A stretch of DNA of 64,000 nt from Brachypodium distachyon. Taxonomy: Eukaryota; Streptophyta; Magnoliopsida; Poales; Poaceae. The notes under the pieces are model-generated. The model worked only from the letters and a program-made list of their open reading frames with translations. It did no database searches and was not told the DNA's origin. Location: NCBI RefSeq assembly GCF_000005505.3, contig NC_016133.3, positions 38,777,237-38,841,236 of the forward strand, read 5' to 3'. This document shows positions 46,590 to 60,327 of this stretch, piece by piece (positions within the stretch are counted from its first letter, which is position 1; every line of letters starts with the position of its first letter). The translations under genes and the position numbers were made by a program.

Positions 46590-49500
46590 ATGGAGGGCGC
46601 CGGCGAGGAGATGGCGCGGCGGCTGTGGGCGGAGCTCCCGGTGCGCGTGGACTGGGCGGCCGTGGCGGCGCAATGCGCGTACGCGTGGGCGCAGGCCAGG
46701 GCGTTCCTGGTGGTGCCCGCCGTGCGGCTCCTCGTGTTCGTCTCGCTCGCCATGACCGTCATGATACTGCTCGAGAAGCTCTTCGTGGCCGCCGTCTTCC
46801 TCTCCGTGAAAACCTTCCGCCGCCTCCGCCCCGAGCGCCGCTACCGCTGGCAGCAAATAACCGCCGGAGACGGAGAAGACGAGGAGGCTGGCCTCAGCGG
46901 CAGCGCCGCGTTCCCCGTCGTGCTCGTGCAGATCCCCATGTACAACGAGCGCGAGGTGAGTGATTTGCTGAGAAATGTTGGCCTTGCTTGATGTTGATGC
47001 TGCTGTTGCCGTGTGTGGTTCGATCGTGGGATTGATTTTGTTCCTTTGTTTGGGCGTTGTTGGATGGGGAATTGGAAGGTGTACAAGCTGTCGATCGGGG
47101 CGGCATGTGCGCTGGAGTGGCCGTCCGACCGCGTCGTGATACAGGTGCTGGACGACTCCACGGACCCCGTTGTGAAGGTAATTAAGCACAGCCCACCGAT
47201 TCTCTCATGCACATTCTTAATTTCTTCCCATATGCATACATATTACACGCACTGCGGTCAATCATTCGCTTCGTTTTGTTCGCACGTTAATTACATGCAA
47301 CATTTACTCTTGTGGTCTGTGCATGCGCGTCGTTTCGTGGGTTGGCATTTGGCATGTGCCAACCCGGCGCTGGCAAGCGGCAGCAATGACAATGGATGCT
47401 TCCAGCTAACTAGTACTCGGGAGTAGCCTTTAACCGTAGTAGTAGTGCTGGGTCTGCTGGCCGGCCGCCGTGTGGTTCAGCGGAATGCTCGACTGTTTTG
47501 TTTGGTACTGTAGTAGTAAAACCAGTGACATGTGTGGTCCTGGCTAACGCGTGCGTCCACAGACGTTACCTTGGACCGTCGAGCTCGATCGTCTGTCATT
47601 TTTTTTTATCTCGCTCTCGCCCACGTAGACATCACTCTTGAGCACTGGCCGGAAAGTGGACACGATGAAGTGGCGCGCGCGGCCACATGGACGCCCGTCC
47701 GAAGAGAATCCTCCATTCCTCACTGTCTCGCGACGCCAACCAAAACCGGTCCGGCAATCCAGCATGGCGCCAATGGCGCGCACGGCCCGAGGACGGACCC
47801 ACCCGCCCGGCGTGACAGACGGCTCTAGCGCCTGGCCTAGCGACCCGGCCCACGGAGACGCCAACCTGGGACGGCCATTGTTAATTGAGCTCGCAGCGCC
47901 ACGCTCCGCTTGCCGGCTCAGAAACGACCCGGTCAATCTGGTCGTTGCGATTCTCAGTAGTGGGCAGCATTGGGAGTGTTGACCGCTATGACATGGTGGG
48001 GCCATACCGGGTCCCACCTGTCAGGGACGGTATTTCGAGTGGAATTACAGTTCCTCTCCCCACGGAGCCTAGCACTTTGTCGTTGAATTATGGGGCGTGC
48101 GCGACCGGTCGATTCTGATTTGATCGCGGCAGGATCCAGACGATTAAACAGCTCCAGGCTTCTTATGCGGTTTTTCAGAAACTAGCATTGCTAGCAAAAG
48201 AATCCATGCGATGTTACGAAACAACGGAAAGTGTATCAATCACGAGCCGGTGGAGGCGAAGTCTGGACATTGATTTTTCGATTGGATTGATTTCCGTACT
48301 GAGATTGATACCGAGATTTTTTGTTTGGGTTCGGATTGATTTCCATACTGAGATGGATATGAAGAATTTTAGATTTCATGCTAAGAAGCTTGATTTATTT
48401 TAGGACTGTTCGTATTATGTTGTGACAAATTTGGACCGTACGATAACTTTCGATAAATCTAAACCGTAGAATTTCTGCTACTGAAATCGTGAATAAGACG
48501 GGAGGAAAAAAAAAGACAGTGACATATTGATTGTAATTTTAACGAAATTTACCGTAACAGCAGATTAGCAGTACTACGTACTAATACGCCAGTAGCCAAG
48601 CCATGCCAGTAGCAGAGCAGGAGTGGCATTATTGGTCACTGACCGCCGGCCGGCCGGGACAGGCTGGTGGATCTACTGGCCGGCCGGACTGCAAGGTGAT
48701 ACGCGATGCAGATGTTCTGTTTTCTTCTTCTTCTCTCCAATATAATCCCGGCCACAGATGATGTGGGTGTCGTGCGTGTCCATATTAGGCCTACCTGCCA
48801 ATGTGCAGGATAACTTATGCAGATTCGCGGCAGCAACGTGCCACCAGCAAGAATGTGCGAGAGCAAGCGCAGAGAATCAGGTGCTGGAGCATTTGTCTGT
48901 GGTCCATGTAACCCGGTGGTAGTAGCTCTTGCCTCTTGGACAGTTGGACGCCATTTTTCCCTTTCCTTTCTGAGATGCAGGCTTGGCGGCGTGGTGGCGA
49001 CCTTCTCCATTTTAAGTTCTCTGTCGTCGTTTGATCTTCGAAGCAGCAGGATGGCACCTTTTTTCTTTCTGATTATGATTAGGCTGATGGGGCCATGGGA
49101 GTAGGCCACACTAAAGACACCTTTATTTAGGACATGGTTAGAGAATTCTAGGGTCCTTAAAGTTTTCCTGATAGTACTAGCTAGTAGGAGTATTATGCAT
49201 GCATGGTTGTCTCCACCAACGGGCTCACGGGCCATGAGGCACACATGTTCCCAATTATTCTATGGTGTACCTTAGCTAGGAGTGGATCAGAGATGGGAAT
49301 TAACTAAAAATGGCTGGTCGTGTAGACATGTGACATGGAACGTGAGGAAGCGTGACAGTGGGTTAGGTAGCTGGATCTTGATTGGCGAGTGGTTCCAGGG
49401 TCAGCGACAATGCATCGTCCGTCCGTCTCGCCATTTAATCCGTAGGATTAAGAAGTGGAGAAATAAAAAAATTGAGGAATTTTCACCAAAGAACATTTTA

Positions 49501-52500
49501 CTATGCTGGAGGGAAAATATAGAAGTATGTACGGAGTATATTTGTAAGAGATCTTTCACAGCACAATCATTCCAGGAATAAAGCTTCGTGCCGTCAGATC
49601 CGGTAGCCACAGCTGCTATGCTCGTGGCTCGTGCGGCGTCCTGAAATCACGGCAGACTTGGCTACGAGTCCACGTAGGACGGTAGGAGTACTAGCCTCGT
49701 AGGATGCAGAGGAAGTCGTGCGAGGAGGCACACCTTCTTCCCGGACCCCGGCCGGATGGTTAATTACCACATGCCATCCCGTGCCCGCGTGCTTGAGCTT
49801 TTCCCGAGTTGTTCAGGTTGTCTGCATCGTTTCGATGCTTTTGAACCCCACTCCTTGATGTTGGGTTCAGAATAATACTTTAGTGTTATCAGAACTACAG
49901 TTAATGCGATGTAGAGAACAAAAAAAAAAGCGACGGGAGCTCGTCTTCAGCCTTCCCGGAATACATTCGTAGGCATAGTAAAAGGACCTAAAGGAGTCCA
50001 GTAGTCGATAAAAAAGGGAGTCCAGTAGTAAGCACATTCTTTTTGTCGCAACTTTTGAATAACTTTTCATGTGCTGGCATATGGGCTTTTGGGCTCTACT
50101 TGTATACTGGGCTGGATGTGGCCTGTATTTAGGATGCCATAGCCCCAGACTCCCCACTGATATCGCGGCTTTTTCTGAAACTAAAAATAAATGGACCGTC
50201 GGGGTCCCACTGCATACGGCAGAAGGACGGCGGCGTTCGCCGGCTTCTAGGCATGGCCGGGGGTAGAATGGTGGCGATTGTGGGCGAGCCGGAGCGGGTA
50301 CGCTGAGAGGAATAGGGGCGGCGAGGGTACTACATGAAGGCGCCGGAGGAATAGTAGGGTTTCTACGGCGAGGTACTAACCAATGCGTCTCATGGATCTG
50401 ACCTATCCGATATTTGATTCATCAGTTGATTAGCTTCTCTTGGAATGTGGTAGCTGGTAGGAGAAATGTTCGGATCGGGGAATATTTTGGTTAGTTTATT
50501 CGCAATTTCTATCGGTGCATATGTGTGAAATGTGATTAGGTTGGTGAACGCGATTCTGGGTTTCATTTCACATTCTCACTTAAGGATTTTTTTTCATATT
50601 TTTTTAGCGAGGCTCTTTTATTTTATTTACTTTCCCGTTGTTAGAAGCACAGATAGTAGTAGATGCAAATTACGCCTTAGAAGGCATGAATGTTTTGCTA
50701 GATAGGTTTGGACAGCAAAGCGCCCAACTGACCATAATACTATCTGTAAGCTAATGATTAAACCTTGTAACCGAATTTTAACATTATTTCCCCTTTGTTT
50801 TCTTTTTGTTTTTTAGGACTTGGTGGAGATAGAGTGCCAGAGATGGAAGGGCAAAGGTGTGAACATCAAGTACGAGGTCAGAGGGAACCGGAAGGGGTAT
50901 AAAGCCGGTGCGCTTAAGGAAGGATTGAAGCACGACTATGTCCAAGAATGCGAGTACATTGCCATGTTCGATGCTGATTTTCAGCCAGAGTCTGATTTTC
51001 TCATGAGAACCGTCCCATTCCTTGTGCACAACCCGGAAATCGCCCTAGTTCAGACTCGCTGGAAATTTGGTCAGTTTACATTTTCTTTGTTGTTGTCAGC
51101 CAATATATCCCATAACTCCACGCGAAAGATATCACTTTAAATCAATTGGATCTAAGTCTCTTTTTACTGCTTTTGCAGTTAATTCTGATGAATGCTTACT
51201 GACAAGATTCCAAGAAATGTCACTGGACTACCATTTCAAGTTTGAGCAAGAGGCTGGGTCTGTAGTATACTCGTTTTTCGGTTTCAACGGTACGTATTTC
51301 ACCGATATTTAGCTCAGGCATCCAAATCAGCACACTAAGTACTTACAATATCGATTTTTCATCTTCCAGGGACAGCTGGTGTCTGGAGGATCTCGGCCAT
51401 TGACGATGCTGGGGGCTGGAAGGACCGGACAACTGTCGAGGACATGGACCTGGCTGTTCGCACAGCATTGCAGGGCTGGAAATTTGTTTACGTCGGTGAC
51501 GTAAAAGTACGTCAATTCTCCTTTACCTGATTTTCAGCAATAAGAGATCTTGTCAAGAAACAAGCCTAATGGTCCACATAATATTGTGTTTCTATCTGGT
51601 TAGGTCAGGAGTGAGCTACCAAGCACATTCAAGGCATACCGATTTCAGCAGCACAGATGGTCTTGTGGACCTGCAAACCTGTTCAAGAAAATGTTGATGG
51701 AGATCTTAGAAAACAAGGTTAGTGTGTTGATACAGATGTCTTTGGCAAATGCATCATATCGTCTTATTGCCTGACACGGTTTCCCTTTCTCTGTGTAGAA
51801 AGTGTCATTTTGGAACAAAATCCACCTCTTGTATGATTTCTTCTTTGTCGGGAAGATTGCTGCTCATACAGTGACATTCATGTACTATTGCTTTGCGATC
51901 CCATTGTCAGTTTTCTTCCCTGAGATTCAGATTCCTCTTTGGGGGGTGGTTTATGTTCCATCAGTTATTACCCTCTGCAAGGCTCTTGGATCACCAAGGT
52001 AACATGCGTTTTGAAATTAAGTTTCAGAATGACAGTAGCACTATTACATTCAGTTAACACCAGAAAATCTTCTCTCTTTCAGTTCATTTCATCTGGTGAT
52101 CCTCTGGGTCCTTTTTGAGAATGTTATGTCGTTGCACCGGATAAAAGCAGCAGTAACTGGTCTTCTAGATGCTGGACGAGTCAATGAGTGGGTTGTCACT
52201 GAGAAATTGGGAGACGCCAGCAAGATAAAGCCAACCATTGATGTATTAGATGCTGTGAAAGTGATAGATGTCGAGCTAACAACGCCCCTAGTACCTAAGC
52301 TCAAGAAAAGGCGAACAAGATTCTGGGAGAAGTAAGCAAAGTTATTATCAGGAATATTCAAAGCTAATACGAAATATACTTTTGAAAATAATAAATGCCA
52401 CTAGTCCACTACTGATTTGTGCGAATATAGATCCTGCAAATGAGGCATTATGTTTTCTAGTTTTGTCAAATGCTGATATGTGTTATGTGTTCTTTGGATC

Positions 52501-52668
52501 AGGTACAACTGCTCAGAAATTTTTGTTGGAACCTGCATAATTATCAGTGGTTGCTATGATATGCTTTATGCAAAGAAGGGATACTACATCTACCTTTTCA
52601 TTCAAGGGATAGCATTCCTCGTTGTTGGTTTTGAGTATATCGGCACGCGCCCTCCTCGCACTGAATAA
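46590..52668 (+). CDS. CSLA: Cellulose synthase-like A (glucomannan 4-beta-mannosyltransferase)
   Basis: Nine exons: 46590-46955, 47079-47177, 50817-51069, 51179-51289, 51370-51506, 51604-51717, 51799-51998, 52083-52331, 52503-52668; 1695 nt, 564 residues, every phase continuous. A Golgi GT2 enzyme that extends mannan or glucomannan from GDP-sugars. After an N-terminal membrane segment ([20 protein letters not shown]) come [30 protein letters not shown] (DxD), [10 protein letters not shown] (TED-type base) and QQHRWSCGP (QxxRW). Then come four or five C-terminal membrane helices and a short tail RPPRTE. All catalytic motifs are present, so it looks functional. The second intron is 3.6 kb; all others are 77 to 171 bp. 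Which CSLA member it is cannot be told here. Confidence 0.95.
47178..50816 (+). other. Large second intron of CSLA
   Basis: Begins GTAATT and ends TTTTTTAG. It has a GC-rich patch at about 47640-48110 and AT-rich remainder. Open frames on both strands in the GC-rich patch lack motifs. No recognisable transposon with clean ends was found, although GTACGGAGTAT near 49530 resembles a MITE end. Confidence 0.6.
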
Positions 52669-53799
52669 GCTGCCACGAGCTGATATGCATGGTCATGATA
52701 AACTGCAGCAAGTAAAGCCCCTCTCCTGCACATATCAACCTCAGAACATAATGATATACTGAGCATTCTTCCCATCAGTCTTGGTCAGATTTGATCCAAC
52801 TATTCTTTACTTCCGAGAAGGCTATTCATGTAGCATCGCCGTTTTTCTGATAGTAACATTATTTACTGAAGCACCATGACAGAAAGATTGGTGCAGCAGC
52901 ATTCCATTCAGATCCTGTAGAAATGCATCCCAGGCCTGCAAGAATAACAGCAGCTGTAAATGAAATAACATGCTTTGCCAATTACTGTAGATTCTCCAAA
53001 ATTAGCCTACCCTTCCATGCAAATGTACTGATATAGATTGTTCAGACATGTAATAGAGGACCATTAGCACCTCCAGTCTATATCCTGTGTACTAGGCCAA
53101 AACTTGTAAATGTACATTTTTGCTGAACACCAATAATTCTGTCAAATTCACAGATTTCGAAGTGCACTATGAAATATAGCATGAAGCCCTACAATAAAAG
53201 AAATATTTGTGGCTTTACATTTTTACTTGATGTGGCACATGAACTAGTGGATCTATAGCACAAATTGAGAACAATAATGATTTCCCTTTGTATTACCTGT
53301 GGGTAGAACATCGTAGGGTAGAACTGATACCAACCTTTCACGTCATGCTTCCAACATCGAAACAGTATTGCAGATTGTCATGAAAAATCTGAAACAAATT
53401 GACAACAGTGATACACTACAAATTTAGCACGTGGGGAAATAAAAATCTAATTTGATCCCAGTCAAAATAAATCCGAAATTAAAAGAGAAAGTGGAGCCAC
53501 TAATTCATTATGTCAATCTTTTGGATGTTGTACGTGTTGTTTGGTACCTTATCTAGCGAAACTATTTTGGATTTTTATTTTCAGCTACACTAGCTGTGAA
53601 ATATAATAATAGGAGAAAGTGAAGATTTTTTTTCTTTGTGACACTCCAAATTTGAAAATATAGCCCAGTGATACTATTTTTTTTTCCTTCTTGTCAATAT
53701 ATTTTGAAGGCTGTTTCAGGGGTTTTACGGGTCGAAAAAAGGCCCTAGGTTTATATATAGCACACGTAAGTTTCCTAAAAATAAGGCCCACGTGACTAC
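52669..53799. other. CSLA 3' UTR and downstream DNA
   Basis: 3' UTR followed by AT-rich sequence up to the gypsy target duplication GTGAG at 53800-53804. No gene recognised. Confidence 0.5.
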
Positions 53800-53804
53800 G
53801 TGAG

Positions 53805-55001
53805 GATCAAAATGTAGTTTTAGCAGAAGTTCTCCACAGGGATTAATGCAATGATTCTTTTCCAAATCTCAAGCTAAACTCACAGATTAACAGGCTTTGG
53901 ACTGAAAAGTAACAAATCTAACTTGCTGATCTAATGTTTTTGGGGTTTTTGGTTAACTGTAGCAAATCTGACAACAAGGTACCGACTAACTGAAGAAACA
54001 GACACAAACAAGAAGATTTAACTGAAGAAAATCAATACTAGCAGAGCAGATCTTTCTGCGACGAATTTAGAGTTTAGACAGCAAGGGTTTTAGAGAAAGA
54101 AGATGAAATAGAGAGATCTAGAGAAAACAAGCAGCAAAACTAATAGACAAGGAGAGAGTTTCAGATCAAAGAGTAAAACATCACAGGCAGATCATGACTC
54201 TACTGCACAACAAACTGACAGAAATTTAAAGAACTAGAGCACAAACTTAAAAGGAAAACAGAGCACAGCACAACTTCAGCAATATTAAAGATTTCTCACG
54301 ACTAGATTTGGTTATAGACAAGCTTAATTATACGAATTCAACAACAGATTACAGATCTTCAGCAAGAACAGATGGGCACTAGAGAGTGTGAAGAATAGGG
54401 GCAGGGATTACAGAATTTCTTTCAGCAGAAGAGAATTGGAGAAAAGGAAGATGATGATCTAGCTTAACAACTCTCAGTTTCTGGTGAAGAAGCATCCAAA
54501 TCACCCAAGAACAGCCCTGGATCTCGCCAGTTTCCTCTCTTCTTCCTCTCTCTTCTCCATGTTTCTGGATCCACCCCCTTTTCTTGTGTCCCCCGAAAAG
54601 AAAGAGGTTCGCCACCTTTTACGCTCTTCTTCTTGCTCTCTCCCGGAGGCTGTCACCATCACCCTTTGAATTATGCAACCAGCCCCCTCCTTTTGCTAGC
54701 TTGACACCGAAGAAGATCCCGGCTTATGTCTCCTTTTTGCTTGATCACTCCTCTTCCTTTTTCCTTTATTTGCTTTTTGCTTTTCTTCTCCCTGCTTCTT
54801 TGCCCTTGCATCTTGATGTAGTAGGAAGTAGATTTTTGGTGCCTTTTCGCACCCTTTTCTGCAAAAAGCATGCAGTGCTGTAAAAAGACAGATTTGGCCC
54901 TTTTCGGCTAAATTCATTCAAATTTAAATTCAAATGATTCAAATTCAAGTATGATCAGCACCAAATATGTTTGAAATTGATTTAAAAATATGTACTGATC
55001 A
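53805..55001 (-). repeat. Gypsy 3' LTR
   Basis: About 1.2 kb, nearly identical to 61730-62927. Inner end is TGATCA at 54996-55001. The outer terminal T is missing (GATCAAAATG rather than TGATCAAACTG). Compared with the other LTR it lacks about 11 bases near 53827 and has 12 extra near 53873. Confidence 0.95.
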
Positions 55002-55013
55002 CACCCCCATACC
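55002..55013 (-). other. Gypsy polypurine tract
   Basis: Minus strand reads GGTATGGGGGTG directly before the 3' LTR. Confidence 0.8.
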
Positions 55014-56165
55014 TGAATTTTTGCTTGTCCTCAAGTAAACGGAGTTGGCTCTCGAACACAATTTAATTAGTAATGCAAAGCAGTAAACAGATAAGAGTAA
55101 TTGACAAATGCAGTTCTCTGTCAGAGTGTTCATACAAATTATGTACCGGACGTTTCAATGATTTCTAGGCATCAACAGTGACGTAGGGTGAATGAGTAGA
55201 AACAAATGATATCTAAATCTTAGTACTGAGCTGAGCTACTAAAGTTCAAACAGTAATGAAAACTTCAGGAAAGTGCGGCATAGCCACTTATTTGCAGAAA
55301 CTGTGACTTTTGTCACTTATTGAAAGCTGAAAACTGTGGCAAAGCCACTTATTGAATTTGTAAAAAAATAAATAGAACAGAACTGTGGCACAGCCACTTA
55401 TTGCAAGAAATGTGACTTTTGTCACTTATTCGAGGAAGAATAAACACATGTGGACCTTGCCACTTATTGAATTTCAGAGAAACCAGAAAGTAAACTGAAG
55501 TAACAATGCTCAATGACACATGTTTCAGAAATCACAATCCCAAGATCATGACTCCTACTTAGTGACACTAAACAACTAGCTCAGGAAAGTACTAAAAATT
55601 TAGAACACAAAGTTTCCGAATCGTTTCACAAAAGGTCAGAAATGATGCACCAAGAATCATTGAAATTTAAGATAAACAGTTTAAATGATCATTCTGGACA
55701 GAGAACTAACTTTTGCAACTCTTATTAAATGTTTTTTGACAAAGCATGACCATGAACAGTGCCGAGACAAAAGTTTTAAAGTATAGATTCATGTTATCTT
55801 TTCAAAATTATCAAGATGGGTAAATTTGAATCATGAGCACATAATATTTATACCAAAAGTATCAAAACAAATGGAGACTGAAACAGCTCACCAAATTTCT
55901 GAACATTAATTCCTTGACTTGATAGAATTGGTTGCAAAAATTGCCTGCTCTCACTTCTTACTTTACCCTTTCTGTTCTACCTTAATATACATCTTTCCTG
56001 ATTCTCCTGCTACTGATTCATGCATAAACCCTACGAAAAGAAAAGATAAACAAAAATAAAACAAACCTCATAGAGGCAAAGGAAGGTTACTGAATTTTAT
56101 TTCCAGGTTGCCTCCTGGTAGCGGTCTTTTATGGTCATTAGCTTGACCCCTGGTTTGAAATGACT
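55014..56165 (-). other. Gypsy internal non-coding region with hairpin repeats
   Basis: Between integrase and the 3' LTR, where Athila elements often carry an env-like frame; no such frame is visible here. At 55270-55490 six copies of (C/T)CACTTATT follow short hairpins such as TGTGGCACAGCCAC and GTGACTTTTGTCAC. Confidence 0.7.
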
Positions 56166-57500
56166 CTAAGATGCTTGACCACTGTCAAGGCTTGCCTGCC
56201 TCAACTCTGCTTCTTCTGGTCTTGCATCAAAATCAAGAATAGGATCTCCATTGAAATAATGCTTCACTCTTTGGCCATTAACCGAGAATATTCCTTCTGA
56301 AGGACTCTGTACTTCCAAAGCACCATTTCCAAACACCTTCTTTACAACACATGGACCATACCATCTTGATTTAAATTTCCCAAGAAACAGGTGGAATCTT
56401 GAATCATAGACAAGCACCAGCTGTCCAGGACTGAACTCTCTTCTTTGAATATGCCTGTTATGCCACTGCTTGGTCTTTTCCTTATAGATTCTTGCACTCT
56501 CATAGGCATCTAATCTCAGCTCATCAAGCTCACATAACTGAAGTTTCCTGAGTTCACCAGCAGCTTCCATATCCATGTTTAATTTCCTGATAGCCCAATG
56601 TGCTTTGTGTTCAAGTTCAACAGGCAAATGGCAGGCTTTTCCATAGATAAGCCTAAACGGGGACATGCTTATTGGAGTTTTGTAAGCAGTCCGATAAGCC
56701 CACAAAGCATCATTTAACTTTAAAGACCAATCTCCTCTGGATTTAGAAACAACCTTCTCCAAAATTTGCTTGATTTCTCTATTGGACAGCTCCACTTGCC
56801 CATTTGCTTGAGGATGGTATGGAGTAGTTACCTTGTGATTAAACACTCCATATTTTTCAAGCAATTTGTCCAGCTGCTGGTTATTGAAGTGGGTACCTCC
56901 ATCACTGATCACTACTCTTGGTACACCAAATCTGGGAAAAATTACATTTCTGAACAGCTTGCAAACCGACTTTGAATCAGCATGGACAATTAGGACAGCT
57001 TCAACCCATTTGGACACATAATCCACTGCAACAAGTATATGCTTGAATCCTTTAGAAGAGGGCAATGGACCAATGTAATCCACACCCCAAACATCAAATA
57101 ACTCAACTTCAAGAATGCTTTGCTGTGGCATTTCATTTCTTCTAGACACCTTTCCAGTTCTCTGACAAAGATCACATTTCTAAATAAAAGAGTGCACATC
57201 TTTGAAGATAGATGGCCAATAAAACCCAGCTTGCAAGATTTTTGCTGAAGTTTTGGATACACCAGTTGGAGAGACATGACAATGATATATCACACTCTGG
57301 ACTTCTTCCTGTGGAATACACCTTCTGATTATTCCATCCCCACACTCCTTGTACAGATTAGACTCATCCCAATAATATTCTTTAACATCATGCAGAAATT
57401 TCTTCTTAAGATGAAAAGCAAGATTAGGAGGCAAATGATTGCAAACCAAATAATTCACAATATCAGCATACCAAGGAACATTGTGACTGATCTTCATTAA
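56166..57500 (-). pseudogene. Gypsy integrase, broken
   Basis: Zinc-binding N-terminus [20 protein letters not shown] followed by [10 protein letters not shown] (HHCC), then the D,D,E core: [37 protein letters not shown]. The C-terminal region has [16 protein letters not shown] and ends at 56166. A stop at about 57179-57181 splits the zinc finger from the core, apparently a CAG-to-TAG change (FI*KCDLC). Confidence 0.9.
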
Positions 57501-59568
57501 CTGATCTCCTGGCAAGCTGTCATTAATTTCAGATTTATCCTGGCTTTCATGAACAATTCTGGACAAGTGGTCAGCCACCAGATTTTCAGTCCCTTTCTTA
57601 TCCTTTATCTCCACATTAAACTCTTGCAATAAAAGATTCCATCTTATCAGCCTTAGTTTTGCATCTTTCTTATTCAACAGCTATTTAATAGCTGCATGAT
57701 CTGTATAAACAACAGTTTTTGAACCAACTAGGTAAGGCCTGAATTTATCAAATGCATAGACTACTGCTAGCAATTCTTTCTCTGTAGTTGTGTAATTGAC
57801 TTGAGCATCATCAAGAGTTTTACTGGCATAATAGATGACATTAAGCTGCTTTTCTTTTCTCTATCCAAGAACAACACCCACTGCATAATCACTTGCATCA
57901 CACATTATTTCAAATGGGTATTTCCAATCAAGTGGCTGCACAATAGGAGCTGAAACCAAAGCATCCTTCAGTTTAACAAAAGCTTCATCACAGGCTTCAT
58001 CAAACACAAAGGGAACATCATTGTTTAGCAAATTAGTCAAGGGCTTTGCAATTTTTGAAAAATCTTTAATGAACCACCTGTAAACCCTGCATGTCCAAGA
58101 AAGCTTCTGATCCCTTTGACATTAATTGGTGGTGGAAGCTTTGCAATAACTTTAACCTTAGCTTTATCAACTTCAATTCCTCTAGCAGATACCAAATGTC
58201 CAAGAACAATCCCTTCTCTGACCAGAAAATGACATTTTTCCCAATTAAGCACAAGGTTATTATCTGCACATCTCTGCATTACAGTACTTAAGTTCTTCAG
58301 ACAATCCTCCAAACTGTCCCCAAACACAGTGAAATCATCCATAAACACCTCCATGATCTTGTCTACAAAATCTGAAAATATTGACAAAACACATCTCTGA
58401 AAGGTTCCGGGAGCATTGCATAGCCCAAATGTCAATCTTCTATAAGCAAAAGTTCCATAGGGGCAGGTGAATGTGGTTTTATCTTGATCTTCAGGATGAA
58501 TTGGAATTTGCAAGAATCCAGAGTATCCATCCAAATAACAATAGAATTCTTTTCGTGCCATTCTCTCAAGCATCTGATCAATGGCAAAGGAAAGTGATCT
58601 TTCCTAGTGGCATCATTTAGCTTCCTGTAATCTGTACACATTCTATACCCAGTGATAGTTCTTGAAGGTATAAGCTGACCTTTATCATTTTCTACCACTG
58701 TCATACCACCTTTATTGGGAACAATGTGTATAGGACTGACCCACTCACTGTCTGAAATTGGATAGATTATATCGGCGGACAACAATTTCAGAACTTCTTT
58801 CTTTACTACTTCCTGTAGGTGAGGATTCAATCTCCTTTGATGTTCTCTAGTGGGTTTCTTCCCTTCTTCCAAAAATATTCTGTGCATGCAAACAGATGGA
58901 TTTATTCCTTTCATATCATCAATAGAATATCCAATCACTGCCCTGTGCTTTTCCAGAACAGCAACTAATTTATTAACCTGTTCTGGTTTTAATGCTAAAC
59001 TCACAATCACTGGAAACTGATCATTATCTTCAAGAAATTCATACTTCAAATGAGCTGGCAATTGTTTCATATCAACTGGCTTATAAGGGACTAAGCTGGC
59101 ATCAACTGAAGTAATACCATCTTCAACAATCTCAGCTGCAGCTACTGTCTCAGCTTTCTGAACTTTCAGAAACTTATCATTAAATCTGGAATGATTTGTA
59201 TTAGCATTGTTCTGCAATTTGTACACCTCTGCAACACATTCATCTATAGCATCAACAGAAAGACATTCTTCTGTGCAATGAGGTAAATGGGAAGGTTGGT
59301 TCATATCAAAGATTATTTCTTCTTTTCCAAATTTCAGGGTTAACTTTGCACCTTCAACATCAATTAGTGCCCCTGCTGTAGTTAGAAATGGCCTTCCAAG
59401 AATCACAGCCTCACTTCTGTCTTCCATTCCCAACACAACAAAATCTACATGATAAGCAAATTTGTTGACAATGACTGGGATATCAAGTAAAATCCCAGTC
59501 GGTTTCCTGAGTGTTCTGTCAGCTAGCTGAAGTGTGAGAGAAGTGGATTCCAATTCTCCTAATTTCAT
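57501..59568 (-). pseudogene. Gypsy reverse transcriptase and RNase H, broken
   Basis: RT has REHQRRLNPHLQEVVKKEVL, SEWVSPIHIVPNKGGMTVV, MCTDYRKLNDATRKDHFPLP, YLDGYSGFLQIPIHPEDQDK, FGLCNAPGTFQRC and the catalytic FMDD at about 58333-58344. RNase H follows with IMCDASDYAVG and TTTEKELLAVVYAFDKFRPY. The frame shifts near 58570-58590 and 58075, with stops near 57860 and 57682. Confidence 0.92.
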
Positions 59569-59574
59569 GCTCTG

Positions 59575-60315
59575 TTAGACTGACAGAGGTAAAGCACTTA
59601 CTGAAGATCCCAAATCACATAAGGCACTGAACTTTCTGTTACCCACAGCACAAGGAATTATAAAACTCCCTGGATCTTCTAATTTCTGAGGCATCTGATT
59701 TAGAATTACTGCACTGCACTCTTTTGTCATAGTTACTAGTTCTGGTTCATCTAAACTTCTTTTCTTAGCCAACAACTCCTTCAAGAATTTAGCATACATA
59801 GGCACATGTAGCACTGCCTCAAGAATAGGAATAGAAACATGAACTTCTTTCATCATTTCAAGGAACTTAGCAAACTGTTTCTCTTCTTTTGACTTTTCAT
59901 TTCTTTCTGGAAAAGGGAGCTTTACTGATGAACTCTGAACATTTTCTGATTCAGCATTACCACAGGCCTCATCTTCGTTCTGTACTTCTTTCCTTTTAAC
60001 ATTTTCTGTAACAATTGATGTCCTAAACTGAGGTGGAACATAAGGTTTCATAGGAGCAGGTGTTGGGAGGATTGGCTCAACAATTTTGCCTGATCTAGTA
60101 GTGATTGCACCACATAAATTCTTTGGATTACTTTCAGCTTGAGATGGCAGTCTTGCTTCTGACTTCCCTGTAGGATTCCCAACAGACAAATTATCCATTT
60201 TACTAGCTACCTTCTGAACTGTATTGTTCAAGCTACTTAACATATCTAACTGAGTTTTGTTCACATTAGCCATCATCTCCATTTGCTTCTCCATTAACCT
60301 CTCCAAGGCTGTCAT
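59575..60315 (-). pseudogene. Gypsy gag end and aspartic protease region, broken
   Basis: Starts MTALERLMEKQMEMM and ends with the retroviral-type protease signature ALCDLGSSVSALPLS. A stop at about 59575-59577 (SV*QSM) separates this from the downstream polyprotein frame. Confidence 0.85.
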
Positions 60316-60327
60316 TTCTTCCTGCTT

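Noticed and set aside
47544..48017. 157-codon minus frame in the CSLA intron
   Set aside because: GC-rich patch with open frames on both strands and no motif.
54484..54948. Several open frames in the gypsy LTRs, repeated at 62410-62874
   Set aside because: Present in both LTR copies only because the LTR is duplicated; no protein similarity.
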